Below are positions 24,774 to 34,675 of a stretch of 64,000 nucleotides of DNA, piece after piece (position 1 is the first letter of the stretch; each line of letters starts with the position of its first letter). The notes under the pieces were generated by a model. It was given only the letters and a program-made list of their open reading frames with translations. It was not told the origin of the DNA and did no database searches. The translations under genes were made by a program, and so were the position numbers. Origin of the DNA: Nocardioides panacis (GTDB lineage Bacteria > Actinomycetota > Actinomycetes > Propionibacteriales > Nocardioidaceae); NCBI RefSeq assembly GCF_019039255.1, contig NZ_CP077062.1, positions 3,348,001-3,412,000 of the forward strand, written 5' to 3'.

Positions 24774-26423
24774 CTAGGCGGTGAGGTCGGCGGCGGCGTC
24801 GCGCGCGTCCTTGTCGTCGTACAGGCTCACGTCCGCCTCCCGGTAGAGCCGGTCCGCCGCGGCGCGCTCGTGCGGACCGAGCACGCCGACGGCCACGCCG
24901 ATGCTCAGCCGGACCGCGAGCCCGGGAGCGATCCGCTCCCAGTCGGTGGCCACCACGGCCTCGCGCAGCGCCCGGGCACGGGCCTCCGCGGTCGCGCGCA
25001 GCCGGTCGAGCACGCCGGGGCTGGCCGTGCCGTCCCCGTCGGTGACGATCACCGCGAACTCGTCGCCGCCCAGCCGGAGCGCCAGGTCACCGGGCCGGAC
25101 GTGGCCGGCGACCACCCGGGCCACCCGGCGCAGCGCCTCGTCGCCGACCGCGTGCCCGTGCAGGTCGTTGACCACCTTGAAGGCGTCCAGGTCGATCAGG
25201 AGCAGCGCGGTCGCCCGTGCGGACTCCGGGACCTCCTGGCGCCAGTCGTCGAAGACCCGGCGGTTGGACAGCCCGGTCAGCGGGTCCAGCAGGACGTCGC
25301 GGGAGAGCACGGCGTGCTCGGCGCTGAGCCGCTCGGTGGCGATCGTGGCGCGGGCCGCGGCGAGCACCGCCCGGCGCGCGGACCACCGGGCGCGGGAGAC
25401 CAGCAGGCCGTAGGCACGGTGCGCGTCGACGGTCTCGCCGGGACCCGTCGTACCGGCGGACTCGGCCAGCACCCCGGCCCGCACCCAGGCCGGGAAGGAG
25501 CGGGCGCCGGTCGAGGACGAGTCAGGCACCGCAGGCCGCAGCCGCGCCCGGGCCTCGGCCCCGCGGCCCAGCCTGAGCAGCGCGAACCCGACCAGCGCGT
25601 CGAGCAGCGGCAGCACCTCGACGTCCTCGATGGCGACAAGTGTCTCGCGGTGTGCGTCGAGCACGGCGAGCGCGTCGTCGACCGGCGGGGCTCCCTCGAC
25701 CGGCTCCCCGCAGGCGGCCAGCACGAACGGCACCAGGTCGTGGCAGGCCAGCACGTCGAGCCGCCACAGGTCCTCGGGCAGGTCGGCGGCGACCGCGAGC
25801 CGGACCGCGTCGCCGGCCCGGTGCAGCTGGTCGAGGGCCTGCCGCTCCTCGCCGAGCTCGAGCAGCGCGGTCGCCCACTCCAGCCGGAGCAGCACCCGGT
25901 CGACGGTGACCGCGGGCTGCAGCATCGGCTGCTCGCAGGCGGGCGCCAGGTCGGTGGCCCGGTCGTAGAGCTCGTCGACCAGCTCCCACAGCGAGAGGGT
26001 GTTGTACGCCGCGGCGGACACCACGAGCGCGCAGCACCGGTCCAGGGCGGGCAGCGACTCGTCGTCGACGAGCACCACGGCCCGGCCGGCGTCGGCGAGC
26101 AGCGCGGCGCTGTCCTCGCGGCGGGCCGCGGTGACCGCGCGCAGCGACAGCGCGATCCCGCGCAGCGCCGGGGTGCCGACCGCCTCGGCGCGCTCCACCA
26201 GGTCCTCGACGAGCCCCTCGGCGACCGGCCGCTCGCGTCGCACGATCGCGTGCACCGTCCGGCCGGCCGCGGCCAGGAACGCCGCGTGCTCCCAGCCCTG
26301 GCGGCTCGCCTCGGCCTCGAGGGTCACCAGCGCGGCGAGGGCGTCCTCCGGGGCGTGACCCTGGGCTGCCTCGAGCAGGGAGTAGGCCTGCAGCCGAGCC
26401 GCCGCTGCAGCGTCAGTGGGCAT
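24774..26423 (-). CDS. Diguanylate cyclase with N-terminal helical-repeat region
   Basis: A 549-residue protein. The C-terminal GGDEF domain begins around LLDPLTGLSNRR, has the intact signature GGDEF near 453-457 and should make cyclic di-GMP. No inhibitory RxxD was evident just before the signature (RPGDLALRLGGDEF). The first ~370 residues are Ala/Leu/Glu-rich helices, probably TPR-like repeats acting as a sensory platform. No membrane segment is seen, so the protein is cytoplasmic. ATG 26423 is used; no strong ribosome site, possibly leaderless. YajQ at 54749, a proposed c-di-GMP binder, is the only other candidate of this signalling type in the window. Confidence 0.85.
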   Translation of the reverse strand: MPTDAAAAARLQAYSLLEAAQGHAPEDALAALVTLEAEASRQGWEHAAFLAAAGRTVHAIVRRERPVAEGLVEDLVERAEAVGTPALRGIALSLRAVTAARREDSAALLADAGRAVVLVDDESLPALDRCCALVVSAAAYNTLSLWELVDELYDRATDLAPACEQPMLQPAVTVDRVLLRLEWATALLELGEERQALDQLHRAGDAVRLAVAADLPEDLWRLDVLACHDLVPFVLAACGEPVEGAPPVDDALAVLDAHRETLVAIEDVEVLPLLDALVGFALLRLGRGAEARARLRPAVPDSSSTGARSFPAWVRAGVLAESAGTTGPGETVDAHRAYGLLVSRARWSARRAVLAAARATIATERLSAEHAVLSRDVLLDPLTGLSNRRVFDDWRQEVPESARATALLLIDLDAFKVVNDLHGHAVGDEALRRVARVVAGHVRPGDLALRLGGDEFAVIVTDGDGTASPGVLDRLRATAEARARALREAVVATDWERIAPGLAVRLSIGVAVGVLGPHERAAADRLYREADVSLYDDKDARDAAADLTA

Positions 26424-26472
26424 GGCAGAAGTATGGAGGCCGAACGTCCCGGGCGGGAGAGTTCGCACCGAT

Positions 26473-27066
26473 TCATCCGTTGGGCGTCCACACCCCGGAC
26501 GAGCCGCGCCGGTGGCTGTCGACCAGGTGCGTGTCGACGATGCCCACCGCCTCCATCAGCGCGTACATCGTGGTCGGCCCGACGAACGCGAACCCGCGCC
26601 GCTTGAGCTCCTTGGACAGCGCCAGCGACTCCGCGGACCGGGTCGGCACGTCGGCGTACGTCGACGGGGCCGGCGTGGCCGCGGGGCGGAAGGACCACAC
26701 CAGGTCGACGAGTCCGCCGTCCGTGCGCAGCGCCAGCGTCGCGCGGGCGTTGGTGATCGTCGCGTCGACCTTGCGGCGGTTGCGGACGATCCCGGCGTCC
26801 GCCATCAGCCGTTGCACGTCGGCGTCGCCGTAGGCCGCCACCCGGTCCGGGTCGAAGTCGTCGAACGCCGTGCGGAACGCCGGCCGCTTGCGCAGGATCG
26901 TGGCCCAGGACAGCCCGGACTGGAACGCCTCGAGGCTGAGCCGCTCGAACATCCCCCGCTCGTCGCGGACCGGCATCCCCCACTCGGTGTCGTAGTACTC
27001 CTGCATCAGCGGGTCCGAGGCCGCCCACGTGGGCCGCGCCAGACCGTCGTCACCCAGCACCGTCAT
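26473..27066 (-). CDS. tag: DNA-3-methyladenine glycosylase I (Tag)
   Basis: A 197-residue Tag family enzyme that removes 3-methyladenine from alkylated DNA. Family blocks are YYDTEWGMPV, FERLSLEAFQSGLSWATILRKRPAFR and FVGPTTMYALMEAVGIVDTHL. The usual N-terminal Cys of the zinc site (RCPWA in E. coli Tag) is replaced here by RPTWA, and the C-terminal Cys is also absent (HLVDSHRRG), so the structural zinc is probably lost, as in some other actinobacterial homologues. ATG 27066; divergent from the formylglycine-generating enzyme. Confidence 0.88.
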   Translation of the reverse strand: MTVLGDDGLARPTWAASDPLMQEYYDTEWGMPVRDERGMFERLSLEAFQSGLSWATILRKRPAFRTAFDDFDPDRVAAYGDADVQRLMADAGIVRNRRKVDATITNARATLALRTDGGLVDLVWSFRPAATPAPSTYADVPTRSAESLALSKELKRRGFAFVGPTTMYALMEAVGIVDTHLVDSHRRGSSGVWTPNG

Positions 27067-27109
27067 GGGCCGAGTCTGTCAGGAACCGGGTCTCCACTAG
27101 CGTGGGCGC

Positions 27110-28054
27110 ATGGAGGGACCCGCCTGCTGCGCACCGGCAGCCGAGACGCCGGCCCGGCCGCGCGCCGTCCCCGCGCGCAGCGACCGCCGTCCCCGGGGGC
27201 AGGTCCCGGTTCCCGCGGGCCGCTTCGAGATGGGCGACGCGTTCGGCGAGGGCTACCCCGCCGACGGCGAGACGCCGGTGCACGCCGTGCACCTGGAGGC
27301 GTTCCGGATCGACGCGACCGCCGTCACCAACGCGCAGTTCGCCACCTTCGTCAAGGACACCGGCCACCTCACCGGCGCCGAGGAGTTCGGCATCTCCGCG
27401 GTGTTCCACCTCGCCTGGGAGCGCAACACCGACCGACGGGAGCGCGACCTGGTCAACCGCGCCGACGGGGTGCCGTGGTGGCTGGCCATCCACGGCGCCG
27501 ACTGGCGCTCCCCCGAGGGACCCGGCTCCGACGTCAGCCGGCGGCAGAACCATCCCGTCGTGCACGTCTCCTGGTACGACGCGCAGGCCTACGCCGCGTG
27601 GGCCGGCAAGCGGCTGCCCACCGAGGCGGAGTGGGAGCGGGCCGCACGGGGCGGCCTGTCGCGCCAGCGGTTCGCCTGGGGCGACGAGCTCACCCCGCGC
27701 GGCCGCTGGGCGTGCAACATCTGGCAGGGCGAGTTCCCGACCCGCAACACCGAGGACGACGGCTTCCTGACCACCGCGCCGGTGAAGTCCTACGCCCCCA
27801 ACGGGTTCGGGCTGTGGTGCACCGCCGGCAACGTGTGGGAGTGGTGCGCCGACTGGTTCGACCCGGGCTACTACGCACGCTCCCCCGAGCACGACCCGAC
27901 CGGCCCGGACGCCGGCGAGCAGCGGGTGATGCGCGGCGGGTCCTACCTCTGCCACGACTCCTACTGCCACCGCTACCGGGTCGCCGCGCGCTCCTCGAAC
28001 ACCCCCGAGTCCACGTCCGGGAACACCGGCTTCCGCTGTGCGGGAGAGGCCTGA
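27110..28054 (+). CDS. Formylglycine-generating enzyme (FGE) family protein
   Basis: A 314-residue FGE-sulfatase domain protein. FGE is a copper oxidase that turns a cysteine in sulfatases (CxPxR) into formylglycine. The two active-site cysteines are present as Cys281 and Cys286 in GGSYLCHDSYCHRYR, with the preceding VWEWCADWF block and the closing GNTGFRC. ATG 27110 follows TAGCGT by eight bases, so transcription may be leaderless. The next gene starts within its stop codon (TGATG). No sulfatase gene lies in this window, so the target is elsewhere. Confidence 0.9.
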   Translation: MEGPACCAPAAETPARPRAVPARSDRRPRGQVPVPAGRFEMGDAFGEGYPADGETPVHAVHLEAFRIDATAVTNAQFATFVKDTGHLTGAEEFGISAVFHLAWERNTDRRERDLVNRADGVPWWLAIHGADWRSPEGPGSDVSRRQNHPVVHVSWYDAQAYAAWAGKRLPTEAEWERAARGGLSRQRFAWGDELTPRGRWACNIWQGEFPTRNTEDDGFLTTAPVKSYAPNGFGLWCTAGNVWEWCADWFDPGYYARSPEHDPTGPDAGEQRVMRGGSYLCHDSYCHRYRVAARSSNTPESTSGNTGFRCAGEA

Positions 28055-28446
28055 TGCCCCGCGTCCGCGAGCTCACCGGCGACCACCTCGAGTTCTGGCG
28101 CGAGCGGCACCTGTGCACGGTGACCACGCTGCGCGGGGACGGGTCGCCGCACGTCGTACCCATGGGGATCGTGGTCGACGTGGACGCCGGCGTCGCCTGG
28201 GGCATCACCTCGACCACCTCGCAGAAGGTCGCGAACCTGCGCCGCGGCACCGACCCGCGGGTCGCGGTGTGCCAGGTCGACGGCCGGCGCTGGTCGACCC
28301 TGGAGGGCACCGCCGAGGTGCGCGACGACGAGGCGTCGGTCGCCGAGGCCGTCCGCCGCTACGCCGAGCGCTACCGGCAGCCGCGCGAGAACCCCGACCG
28401 CGTCGCGATCCGCATCACCCTCACCTCCGTCATCGGCAACGTCTGA
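28054..28446 (+). CDS. F420-type PPOX-class flavin-binding protein
   Basis: A 130-residue split-barrel protein of the pyridoxamine-phosphate-oxidase-like group typical of F420-dependent reductases in actinobacteria. The pattern LCTVTTLRGDGSPHVVPMGIVVD and SQKVANLRRGTDPRVAVCQVDG is characteristic. Substrate unknown. Coupled to the FGE gene by a one-base overlap. Cofactor F420 rather than FMN is inferred. Confidence 0.78.
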   Translation: MPRVRELTGDHLEFWRERHLCTVTTLRGDGSPHVVPMGIVVDVDAGVAWGITSTTSQKVANLRRGTDPRVAVCQVDGRRWSTLEGTAEVRDDEASVAEAVRRYAERYRQPRENPDRVAIRITLTSVIGNV

Positions 28447-28470
28447 CATGGCACCAGGAAAGGCACAGCT

Positions 28471-30684
28471 GTGAAGCAGCACTTCCGGCTCGACACCCAC
28501 CCGATCGCCGACCCGGCCAACGTGGTCCGCGGCGACCGCTACCGGATCACCGTCCTGGACGCCGGCCTGGTCCGGCTGGAGTACGACGAGTCCGGCACCT
28601 TCGAGGACCGGGCGTCCCAGACCGCGGTGAACCGGGCGTTCGCGCCGAGCGACTTCTCGGTGACCGAGACCGAGGACCTGCTGGAGATCCACACCGACCG
28701 GCTGCACCTGATCTACGACAAGGGGCCGTTCACCACGCACGGCCTGTCGGTGCAGGCCAAGGGCGGTTTCCACTCCAACGACTCGGTGTGGCGCTACGGG
28801 CAGAACACCCCCAACCTCGGCGGCACCGCCCGCACCCTCGACGACGTCGACGGCGCGATCCCGCTGGAGGACGGCGTCCTCGCGTTCAACGGCGTCGCGC
28901 TGGTCGACGACTCCGAGACCGTGCTGCTCGACGAGCGCGGCTGGATCGCGCCGCGCCGCCCCGGCACCCTCGACCTCTACCTGTTCGCGTTCGGCCGCGA
29001 CTACAAGCGTGCCCTCAAGGCGCTCTACGAGCTGACCGGCCCGACCCCGCTGCTGCCCCGCTACGCGCTCGGCAACTGGTGGAGCCGCTACCACCCCTAC
29101 ACCGCCGAGGAGTACGTCGCGCTGGTGGACCGGTTCGCCGCCGAGGACGTGCCGCTGTCCGTCGCGGTCATCGACATGGACTGGCACTGGGTCGAGATCG
29201 ACCCGAAGTACGGCAGCGGCTGGACCGGCTACACCTGGAACACCGACCTGTTCCCCGACCCGGCCGGCTTCCTGGCCGACCTGCACGAGCGCGGCCTGGC
29301 CACCTCGTTGAACGTGCACCCGGCCGAGGGCGTGCACGCGCACGAGGCGGCGTACGCCTCCATCGCGAAGCGGATGGGGCTCGACCCGGCCAGCGAGCTG
29401 CCGGTGAGCTTCGACCCCACCGACCCGGAGTTCATCGAGGCCTACCTCGAGGAGCTGCACCACCCGCTCGAGGAGGAGGGCGTCGACTTCTGGTGGCTCG
29501 ACTGGCAGCAGGGCGGGGTCACCAAGATCGCCGGCCTCGACCCGCTGTGGCTGCTCAACCACTTCCACTTCCTGGACTCGGGGCGGGACGGGAAGCGGCC
29601 GCTGACGTTCTCGCGCTACGCCGGGATCGGCAGCCACCGCTACCCGATCGGCTTCTCCGGCGACACGATGATCACCTGGGAGTCGCTGGACTTCCAGCCG
29701 TACTTCACCGCGACCGCGTCGAACGCCGGCTACGGCTGGTGGAGCCACGACATCGGCGGGCACTTCAAGGGCTACCGCGACGACGAGCTCGCCACCCGCT
29801 GGGTGCAGCTCGGCGTGTTCTCGCCGGTGAACCGGCTGCACTCGGGTCTCAACCCGTTCAACACCAAGGAGCCGTGGCGGTTCACGGCCGCCGCCGAGAC
29901 GGTGATGACCGACTTCCTGCGGCTGCGTCACCAGCTGCTGCCGTACCTCGCGACGATGAACCTGCGCGCGCACGCCGAGGGCGAGCCGGTCGTGCAGCCG
30001 ATGTACTACGACCACCCGGACGAGCCCGCGGCCTACGACGTCCCGAACCAGTTCATGTTCGGCAGCGAGCTGCTGGTCGCGCCGATCACGTCGCCGGCCG
30101 ACCCGGCCACCGGTCTCGGCCGGGTCCGCGCGTGGCTGCCCGAGGGCACCTGGACCGACGTGTTCACCGGGCAGACCTACTCCGGCGGGCGCACCCTGCA
30201 CCTGCACCGCGACCTGGCCTCGATCCCGGTGCTGGCCCGGGCCGGCGCGATCGTCCCGATGGTGCCGGCCGAGGAGCTGCCGCGCGGCACGGACCTCGCG
30301 GACGTCGTGGAGCTGAAGGTCTACCCGGGCGCGGACGGCGCGTTCACGCTGGCCGAGGACCGCGACGACGACCGCTGGGCGCGGACCCGGATCACCTACG
30401 ACGACGCGAGCGGCGAGGTGACCGTGCACGACGTCGAGGGCGACGCCGCGACGCTGCCCGCCGGCCGGACCTACCGCGTCGAGGTGGTCCGCTCGCGGCT
30501 CACCGCCGAGGAGCGGGTGTTCGCGCTGCTCGACCGGGCGCAGATCGGCTTCGAGCTCAAGGCAGCGGTGTACGACGCGGTCCGCACCGCGCCCGACGCC
30601 GGTGCCGCGGTCCTCGCGCTGCAGGGCCTCGACGTCTCCCCGGTGCTGCTCGGCGCCCTCAGCGAGATCCTCCTCTCCCCCTGA
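28471..30684 (+). CDS. Glycoside hydrolase family 31 enzyme
   Basis: A 737-residue GH31 protein, likely alpha-glucosidase or alpha-xylosidase. The catalytic nucleophile is Asp344 in WWLDWQQGG and the acid/base is probably Asp398 in GFSGDT. Other family blocks are RYALGNWWSRYHPYTAEEY and VAVIDMDWHW. The N-terminal beta-sandwich and a C-terminal DUF5110-like domain are present. There is no signal peptide, so it should work in the cytoplasm on imported oligosaccharides. GTG 28471 follows AGGAAAGG. The stop codon is the first unit of repeat family B. Confidence 0.9.
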   Translation: MKQHFRLDTHPIADPANVVRGDRYRITVLDAGLVRLEYDESGTFEDRASQTAVNRAFAPSDFSVTETEDLLEIHTDRLHLIYDKGPFTTHGLSVQAKGGFHSNDSVWRYGQNTPNLGGTARTLDDVDGAIPLEDGVLAFNGVALVDDSETVLLDERGWIAPRRPGTLDLYLFAFGRDYKRALKALYELTGPTPLLPRYALGNWWSRYHPYTAEEYVALVDRFAAEDVPLSVAVIDMDWHWVEIDPKYGSGWTGYTWNTDLFPDPAGFLADLHERGLATSLNVHPAEGVHAHEAAYASIAKRMGLDPASELPVSFDPTDPEFIEAYLEELHHPLEEEGVDFWWLDWQQGGVTKIAGLDPLWLLNHFHFLDSGRDGKRPLTFSRYAGIGSHRYPIGFSGDTMITWESLDFQPYFTATASNAGYGWWSHDIGGHFKGYRDDELATRWVQLGVFSPVNRLHSGLNPFNTKEPWRFTAAAETVMTDFLRLRHQLLPYLATMNLRAHAEGEPVVQPMYYDHPDEPAAYDVPNQFMFGSELLVAPITSPADPATGLGRVRAWLPEGTWTDVFTGQTYSGGRTLHLHRDLASIPVLARAGAIVPMVPAEELPRGTDLADVVELKVYPGADGAFTLAEDRDDDRWARTRITYDDASGEVTVHDVEGDAATLPAGRTYRVEVVRSRLTAEERVFALLDRAQIGFELKAAVYDAVRTAPDAGAAVLALQGLDVSPVLLGALSEILLSP

Positions 30685-30793
30685 CCCGGCGCCTCCGGCG
30701 GCGAAAAGCCCGCCGACCCGGCGCCTCTGGCGGACCGTCCGTCGCCAGAGTCGCCGGGTCGGCGGCGTTCTCTGCGCCAGAGTCGCCGGGTCA
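30682..30793. repeat. Family B stop-codon repeat cluster, copy 2
   Basis: Four units related to TGACCCGGCGCCTCTGGCG: forward at 30682 and about 30716, reverse at about 30740 and 30773-30793. The outer forward unit starts with the GH31 TGA, the outer reverse unit with the SDR TGA. The first ~48 bases match copy 1 (12677) with few changes, including the linker between units. Confidence 0.85.
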
Positions 30794-31759
30794 GCGGGAC
30801 AGTGCGGTCGCGTCCAGGACGTAGGCCCACAGCCGGGCGAGCTCGTCGGCGCTCTCCCGGGTCCGGGGCAGGTAGTGCTCGGGGCGCGGCGCGCGGTCGT
30901 GCCAGAACTGGCCGCCCCCAGGCGCCGGCTCGGTCGCGGCGAGCCACACGACGGTGTCTGCGCCGGTCTCCGCGTCGCGCAGCACCGGCCCCATCACCTT
31001 GTGGAAGCCGGGCAGCGACGTCACCACGCCGGGGGTGTCGGCCCAGCCGGGGTGCATCGTGTGCACGGCGATCCCGTCGGCGGCCCAGCGCTCCTGCATC
31101 AACGGCGCCAGCGCGACCTGCATCCGCTTGGTGCGCGCGTAGGCGGTGGTGCCGCGGTACTCCCCGTCGCGGTACTCCGGGTCGTCGGCCGGCAGCTTCT
31201 GGGCGTACATCCCACCGGAGGACACCACCACCACCCGCGACCGACCGGCCGCGGCCAGCAGCGGGCGCAGCAGCTCGGTCATCAGCAGCGGGCCGAGCAC
31301 GTGGGTCGCGAAGGCGACCTCGTGCCCGTCGGCGGTCTCGGTGCGCTCGGGCGGCAGCACCCCCGCGTTGTGCACGAGTACGTCGACCCGCTCGGCCGAC
31401 CCGCGCAGCGCGGCCGCGAAGGCCCGCACCGAGGCCAGGTCGGACACGTCGCAGCGGTGCAGGTGGACCTCGGCCCCGGGCACCTCGCCGCGGATCGCGG
31501 TGACCGCCGTGCGGCCCTTGGCCAGGTCGCGCACGACGAGGTGCACCGTCGCGCCGAGACGGGCGGTCGCGGTGGCGGTGGCCTGGCCGAGGCCGGAGCT
31601 CGCGCCGGTCACCACGACCGTCTTCCCGGTCAGCGACCCGGGCCGCGGGTCGTCGGCGTCCCAGGAGGGACGGCGCAGCCAGTACCCGATCTTGCTGTAG
31701 CCGGGGACCACGGTGCGGTCCAGGGCGGTGTCGAGGGCGCGGGTGAGCAGGTGGGTCAT
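30791..31759 (-). CDS. Short-chain dehydrogenase (retinol-dehydrogenase-like)
   Basis: A 322-residue SDR with [11 protein letters not shown] ([10 protein letters not shown]), catalytic Ser (VVSSGGMY) and YxxxK (AYARTKR). The ~45-residue N-terminal extension ([14 protein letters not shown]) is typical of the membrane-peripheral SDRs found near carotenoid or lipid genes. ATG 31759 overlaps the stop of the FAD oxidoreductase. Last gene of the operon that begins at 35803. Confidence 0.85.
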   Translation of the reverse strand: MTHLLTRALDTALDRTVVPGYSKIGYWLRRPSWDADDPRPGSLTGKTVVVTGASSGLGQATATATARLGATVHLVVRDLAKGRTAVTAIRGEVPGAEVHLHRCDVSDLASVRAFAAALRGSAERVDVLVHNAGVLPPERTETADGHEVAFATHVLGPLLMTELLRPLLAAAGRSRVVVVSSGGMYAQKLPADDPEYRDGEYRGTTAYARTKRMQVALAPLMQERWAADGIAVHTMHPGWADTPGVVTSLPGFHKVMGPVLRDAETGADTVVWLAATEPAPGGGQFWHDRAPRPEHYLPRTRESADELARLWAYVLDATALSR

Positions 31760-33012
31760 GCGGGCACCTTCAGGTCGGCGAGCACGGCGTGCGCGGCGCG
31801 GCGCCCGGAGACGAGGGCGCCCTGGATCGAGCTGGTGTCGCGGTGGTCGCCGGCGACGTACACCGTCTCGCCGCCGCCGGTGAGCCGGACCGCCCGGCGC
31901 AGCGGGTGCGGGGCGGGCATGCCGGGCAGCGCGTGCGGCAGGTCGTAGGTCGCGACCAGCTCCCAGCCCGAGGTGTCGACGCCGTGCAGCCGGGACAGCG
32001 CACGGCGTACGACGGGCCCGTCCGGGTCGTCGGGCACGGTGCCGTGCACCATCGAGGTGGAGACCAGCGCGCGTCCCGCGGGGGCGTACTCCGGCGCCGC
32101 GGCCGACAGCACGATGCTGTTGGCGATCGGCGAGGAGCCGGCGTCGAGGAGCAGCCGCGCGGACGACTCCGGGAAGGCCGGCGCCGCGTGGTAGACGGTG
32201 GTGACGCCGCGCGCGACCGGCTCGGTGAGCACGTTCGGGAGCAGCCGGGACGCGGTCCAGGCGTCGGTGGCGACGACCACGGCGCGCGCGCCGAACCCGC
32301 CGACGGCGGTCTCCACCTGGTCGCCCGCGAGCCGGTGCGCCGCGGTGCCGAGACGGACGGTGCCGGCGGGCAGCCGCCCGGCGAGCTGCTCGGGGAGGCT
32401 CTGCATGCCGCGGGCCGGGACGGTGGAGACGCCGCGCGCGAACATCCGCAGCATCAGGTCGGTGAAGCGACGGGAGGTGGACAGGTCCTGCTCCAGCAGC
32501 ACCCCGGAGAAGAACGGCCGCAGCAGCCCGTTGACCAGGTCGGGCGGGATGTGCGCGCGCCGCCACGCCTCGGCGGAGCTCACGTCCGGACGCTCCTTGA
32601 GTCCGGCGACGGGCCGGGTCGCGCACAGCCCGGCGTACAGCCCGAGGGCCGCCTTGCCGCGGACCCCGCCGACCGGCAGCCCGAGCGCACCGGCCGCGCC
32701 GGAGAGCTTCTGCGCCGGGTTGGTGATCCGCTGCCGCTCGCCGTTGAGCAGCACCTCGACCGTCGCGTCGAAGGGGCGCAGGTCGAGGGCGTCGAGGTCG
32801 ACCGCCGACCGGAGCGCCGGGTAGCCGGTGTTCAGCACCTGGAAACCACGGTCGAGGGTGTAGCCGTCGACGTGGTCGGTGCGCACCCGGCCGCCCACCG
32901 CGTCGCCGGCCTCCAGCACGGTCACCTCGACGCCCCGGTCGGTCAACTCGCGCGCGCACGCGAGCCCGGCCAGGCCGGCCCCGATCACGACGACGTCGGT
33001 GGTGCGGGTCAT
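31756..33012 (-). CDS. FAD-dependent amine-oxidase/phytoene-desaturase-like protein
   Basis: A 418-residue flavoprotein. The N-terminal dinucleotide motif is [20 protein letters not shown] and the C-terminal FAD block is [27 protein letters not shown]. This places it with protoporphyrinogen-oxidase, amine-oxidase and carotenoid-desaturase relatives; the substrate cannot be told. ATG 33012 overlaps the CPBP gene end. Translationally coupled within the MerR-divergent operon. Confidence 0.85.
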   Translation of the reverse strand: MTRTTDVVVIGAGLAGLACARELTDRGVEVTVLEAGDAVGGRVRTDHVDGYTLDRGFQVLNTGYPALRSAVDLDALDLRPFDATVEVLLNGERQRITNPAQKLSGAAGALGLPVGGVRGKAALGLYAGLCATRPVAGLKERPDVSSAEAWRRAHIPPDLVNGLLRPFFSGVLLEQDLSTSRRFTDLMLRMFARGVSTVPARGMQSLPEQLAGRLPAGTVRLGTAAHRLAGDQVETAVGGFGARAVVVATDAWTASRLLPNVLTEPVARGVTTVYHAAPAFPESSARLLLDAGSSPIANSIVLSAAAPEYAPAGRALVSTSMVHGTVPDDPDGPVVRRALSRLHGVDTSGWELVATYDLPHALPGMPAPHPLRRAVRLTGGGETVYVAGDHRDTSSIQGALVSGRRAAHAVLADLKVPA

Positions 33013-33758
33013 GGGGTCTCCTGGTGGGCGTGCCGGAACAGGGGCGGAAGGTAGCGCACCATCAGCGTGGACCACGTGAGGTGGGTGATCACCGGGGCCT
33101 GCAGGCCGCCGGAGGCCCGCCGCTGGAGGCCGAAGAGCGTGCCCATCACCGCGGCGGCGAGCATCAGCGCGGGGTTGCGGGTGGACGCGGTGGCCAGCGT
33201 GTAGACCGCGGTCGAGGCGGCCACCGCGCGGTCCGCGTCGAGGGTGGCGTACATCGCGCCGCGGAAGAACACCTCCTCGCCCAGGCCGTTGGCCAGCGTG
33301 GTCGCGACGACCAGCGGGCCACTGCCCTCCTCCGCGAACACCAGCACCTTGCCGATCGCGCGGTCCAGGACCGGGATGCTGCGGGCCACCAGCGCGCAGC
33401 CGTAGAAGAACCCGAACGCACCGACACCCGTCGCGACCGGGGTGAGCACCGGTCGGCGCAGGTGCTGGTCACGGCCCTGGATCCAGCCGAGGTGCAGCGG
33501 CCCGGACAGCAGCCCGCCGGCGGTCCACGTCGCGGCCACCGCCGCGGTCAGCCCGTAGAACTCCTTGGAGTTCGGCTTCGTGGACAGCGAGAGACCGAGC
33601 AGGCCGGTGCCGAGCAGCGACACCCCCGCGACCACCCGGCGCCGGCGCCGTACGACGGGCGCGGTCTCGGTGTGCTGCACCGGCACCACGTGGGTGATCG
33701 GCATCGGCAGCCGCGCCTCGACCTGCGCGCGGGTCCGCCGCCACCAGGCCGACCCCAT
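33009..33758 (-). CDS. CPBP family intramembrane protease, copy 2
   Basis: A 249-residue polytopic protein with the CPBP motif [14 protein letters not shown] and the second-motif region [16 protein letters not shown]. Much of its core parallels copy 1 at 20661 (RRASGG-APVI/LTH). ATG 33758 overlaps the epimerase stop by one base (TGATG). The long open frame reaching 34811 is a shadow. Confidence 0.82.
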   Translation of the reverse strand: MGSAWWRRTRAQVEARLPMPITHVVPVQHTETAPVVRRRRRVVAGVSLLGTGLLGLSLSTKPNSKEFYGLTAAVAATWTAGGLLSGPLHLGWIQGRDQHLRRPVLTPVATGVGAFGFFYGCALVARSIPVLDRAIGKVLVFAEEGSGPLVVATTLANGLGEEVFFRGAMYATLDADRAVAASTAVYTLATASTRNPALMLAAAVMGTLFGLQRRASGGLQAPVITHLTWSTLMVRYLPPLFRHAHQETP

Positions 33759-34675
33759 CAGGCGGGCTCCGGGGCGTCGTGCTCCGCGAGCGCGACGCGC
33801 ACCGCCTCGTCGTACCCCATCGGCTCGAACGGCACCACGCCGCGGATGCTGTCGTCCTGGACGACGACCTCGTTGGCCATCGAGTCCACCAGCGAGCGGC
33901 CGGCCTGGGTGTCGACGTCGGTGACCAGGGCCAGCCAGCGCGAGGAGAGCCCGGGGGTGAGCAGGGGCACCGGGACGACCAGCAGCCGGCGCTCCTTGAT
34001 CGCCGCGACCCGGCGCATCATCGTGACGTACTGCAGGACCTCGGGGCCGCCGATGTCGAAGACCCGGCCGATCGCCTGGTCCTCGTCGAGCACCCCGACG
34101 AGGTAGCGCACCACGTCCGCGACCGCGATCGGCTGGGTCTTGGTGCGCACCCAGCGGGGCGTGACCATTGCCGGCAGGTGGTCGACGAGCTGGCGGGTCA
34201 TCTCCCAGGAGATGCCGCCGCTGCCCACGATGATGCCCGCGCGCAGCACGGTGACCGGGACTCCGGCGGCGCCCAGCAGGCCTTCGACCTCGCGGCGGCT
34301 GCGCAGGTGCGTGGACAGCTCGTCGGCCTCGCTGCCCAGTCCGCCGAGGTAGACGATCTGGCGCACCCCCGCCTCGGCGGCCGCCCGCCCGAAGGACGTC
34401 GCGGCCTGCGCGTCGAGGCGCTCGAAGTCCTTGGAGTCCAGCGAGTGCACGAGGTAGTACGCCGCCCGGCAGCCGGCCAGCGCGGCCGGCAGCGAGTCGG
34501 CGTCGTGCACGTCGCCGAACACCGCCTTGCCCTCGCCCTCGTAGGTGTCCGGGTGCCGGGTCATGGCGCGGACCTCGTGACCGGCCCCGGTGAGCGCGCG
34601 GACCAGCCGCCGTCCCACGAAGCCTGAGGCTCCCGCGACCAGGACCGGTCCGGATGCCGACTCGGGTGATGTCAC
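33758..34675 (-). CDS. NAD(P)-binding epimerase/NmrA-like protein, copy 2
   Basis: A 305-residue atypical SDR with the motif VAGASGFVGRRLVRAL. The block AAYYLVHSLDSKDF parallels copy 1 (AVFYLVHSMGSGDF). GTG 34675 is chosen: GAGGAG lies five bases ahead and it overlaps the FHA gene stop (GTGA). As at 21 kb, a CPBP gene follows at once. Confidence 0.82.
   Translation of the reverse strand: MTSPESASGPVLVAGASGFVGRRLVRALTGAGHEVRAMTRHPDTYEGEGKAVFGDVHDADSLPAALAGCRAAYYLVHSLDSKDFERLDAQAATSFGRAAAEAGVRQIVYLGGLGSEADELSTHLRSRREVEGLLGAAGVPVTVLRAGIIVGSGGISWEMTRQLVDHLPAMVTPRWVRTKTQPIAVADVVRYLVGVLDEDQAIGRVFDIGGPEVLQYVTMMRRVAAIKERRLLVVPVPLLTPGLSSRWLALVTDVDTQAGRSLVDSMANEVVVQDDSIRGVVPFEPMGYDEAVRVALAEHDAPEPA

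Noticed and set aside
27973-30429. 818-codon open frame on the minus strand opposite the GH31 gene
   Set aside because: Shadow of the GC-rich GH31 coding frame; the GH31 protein is clearly homologous along its length, and the antisense product is low-complexity Val/Arg/Gly.
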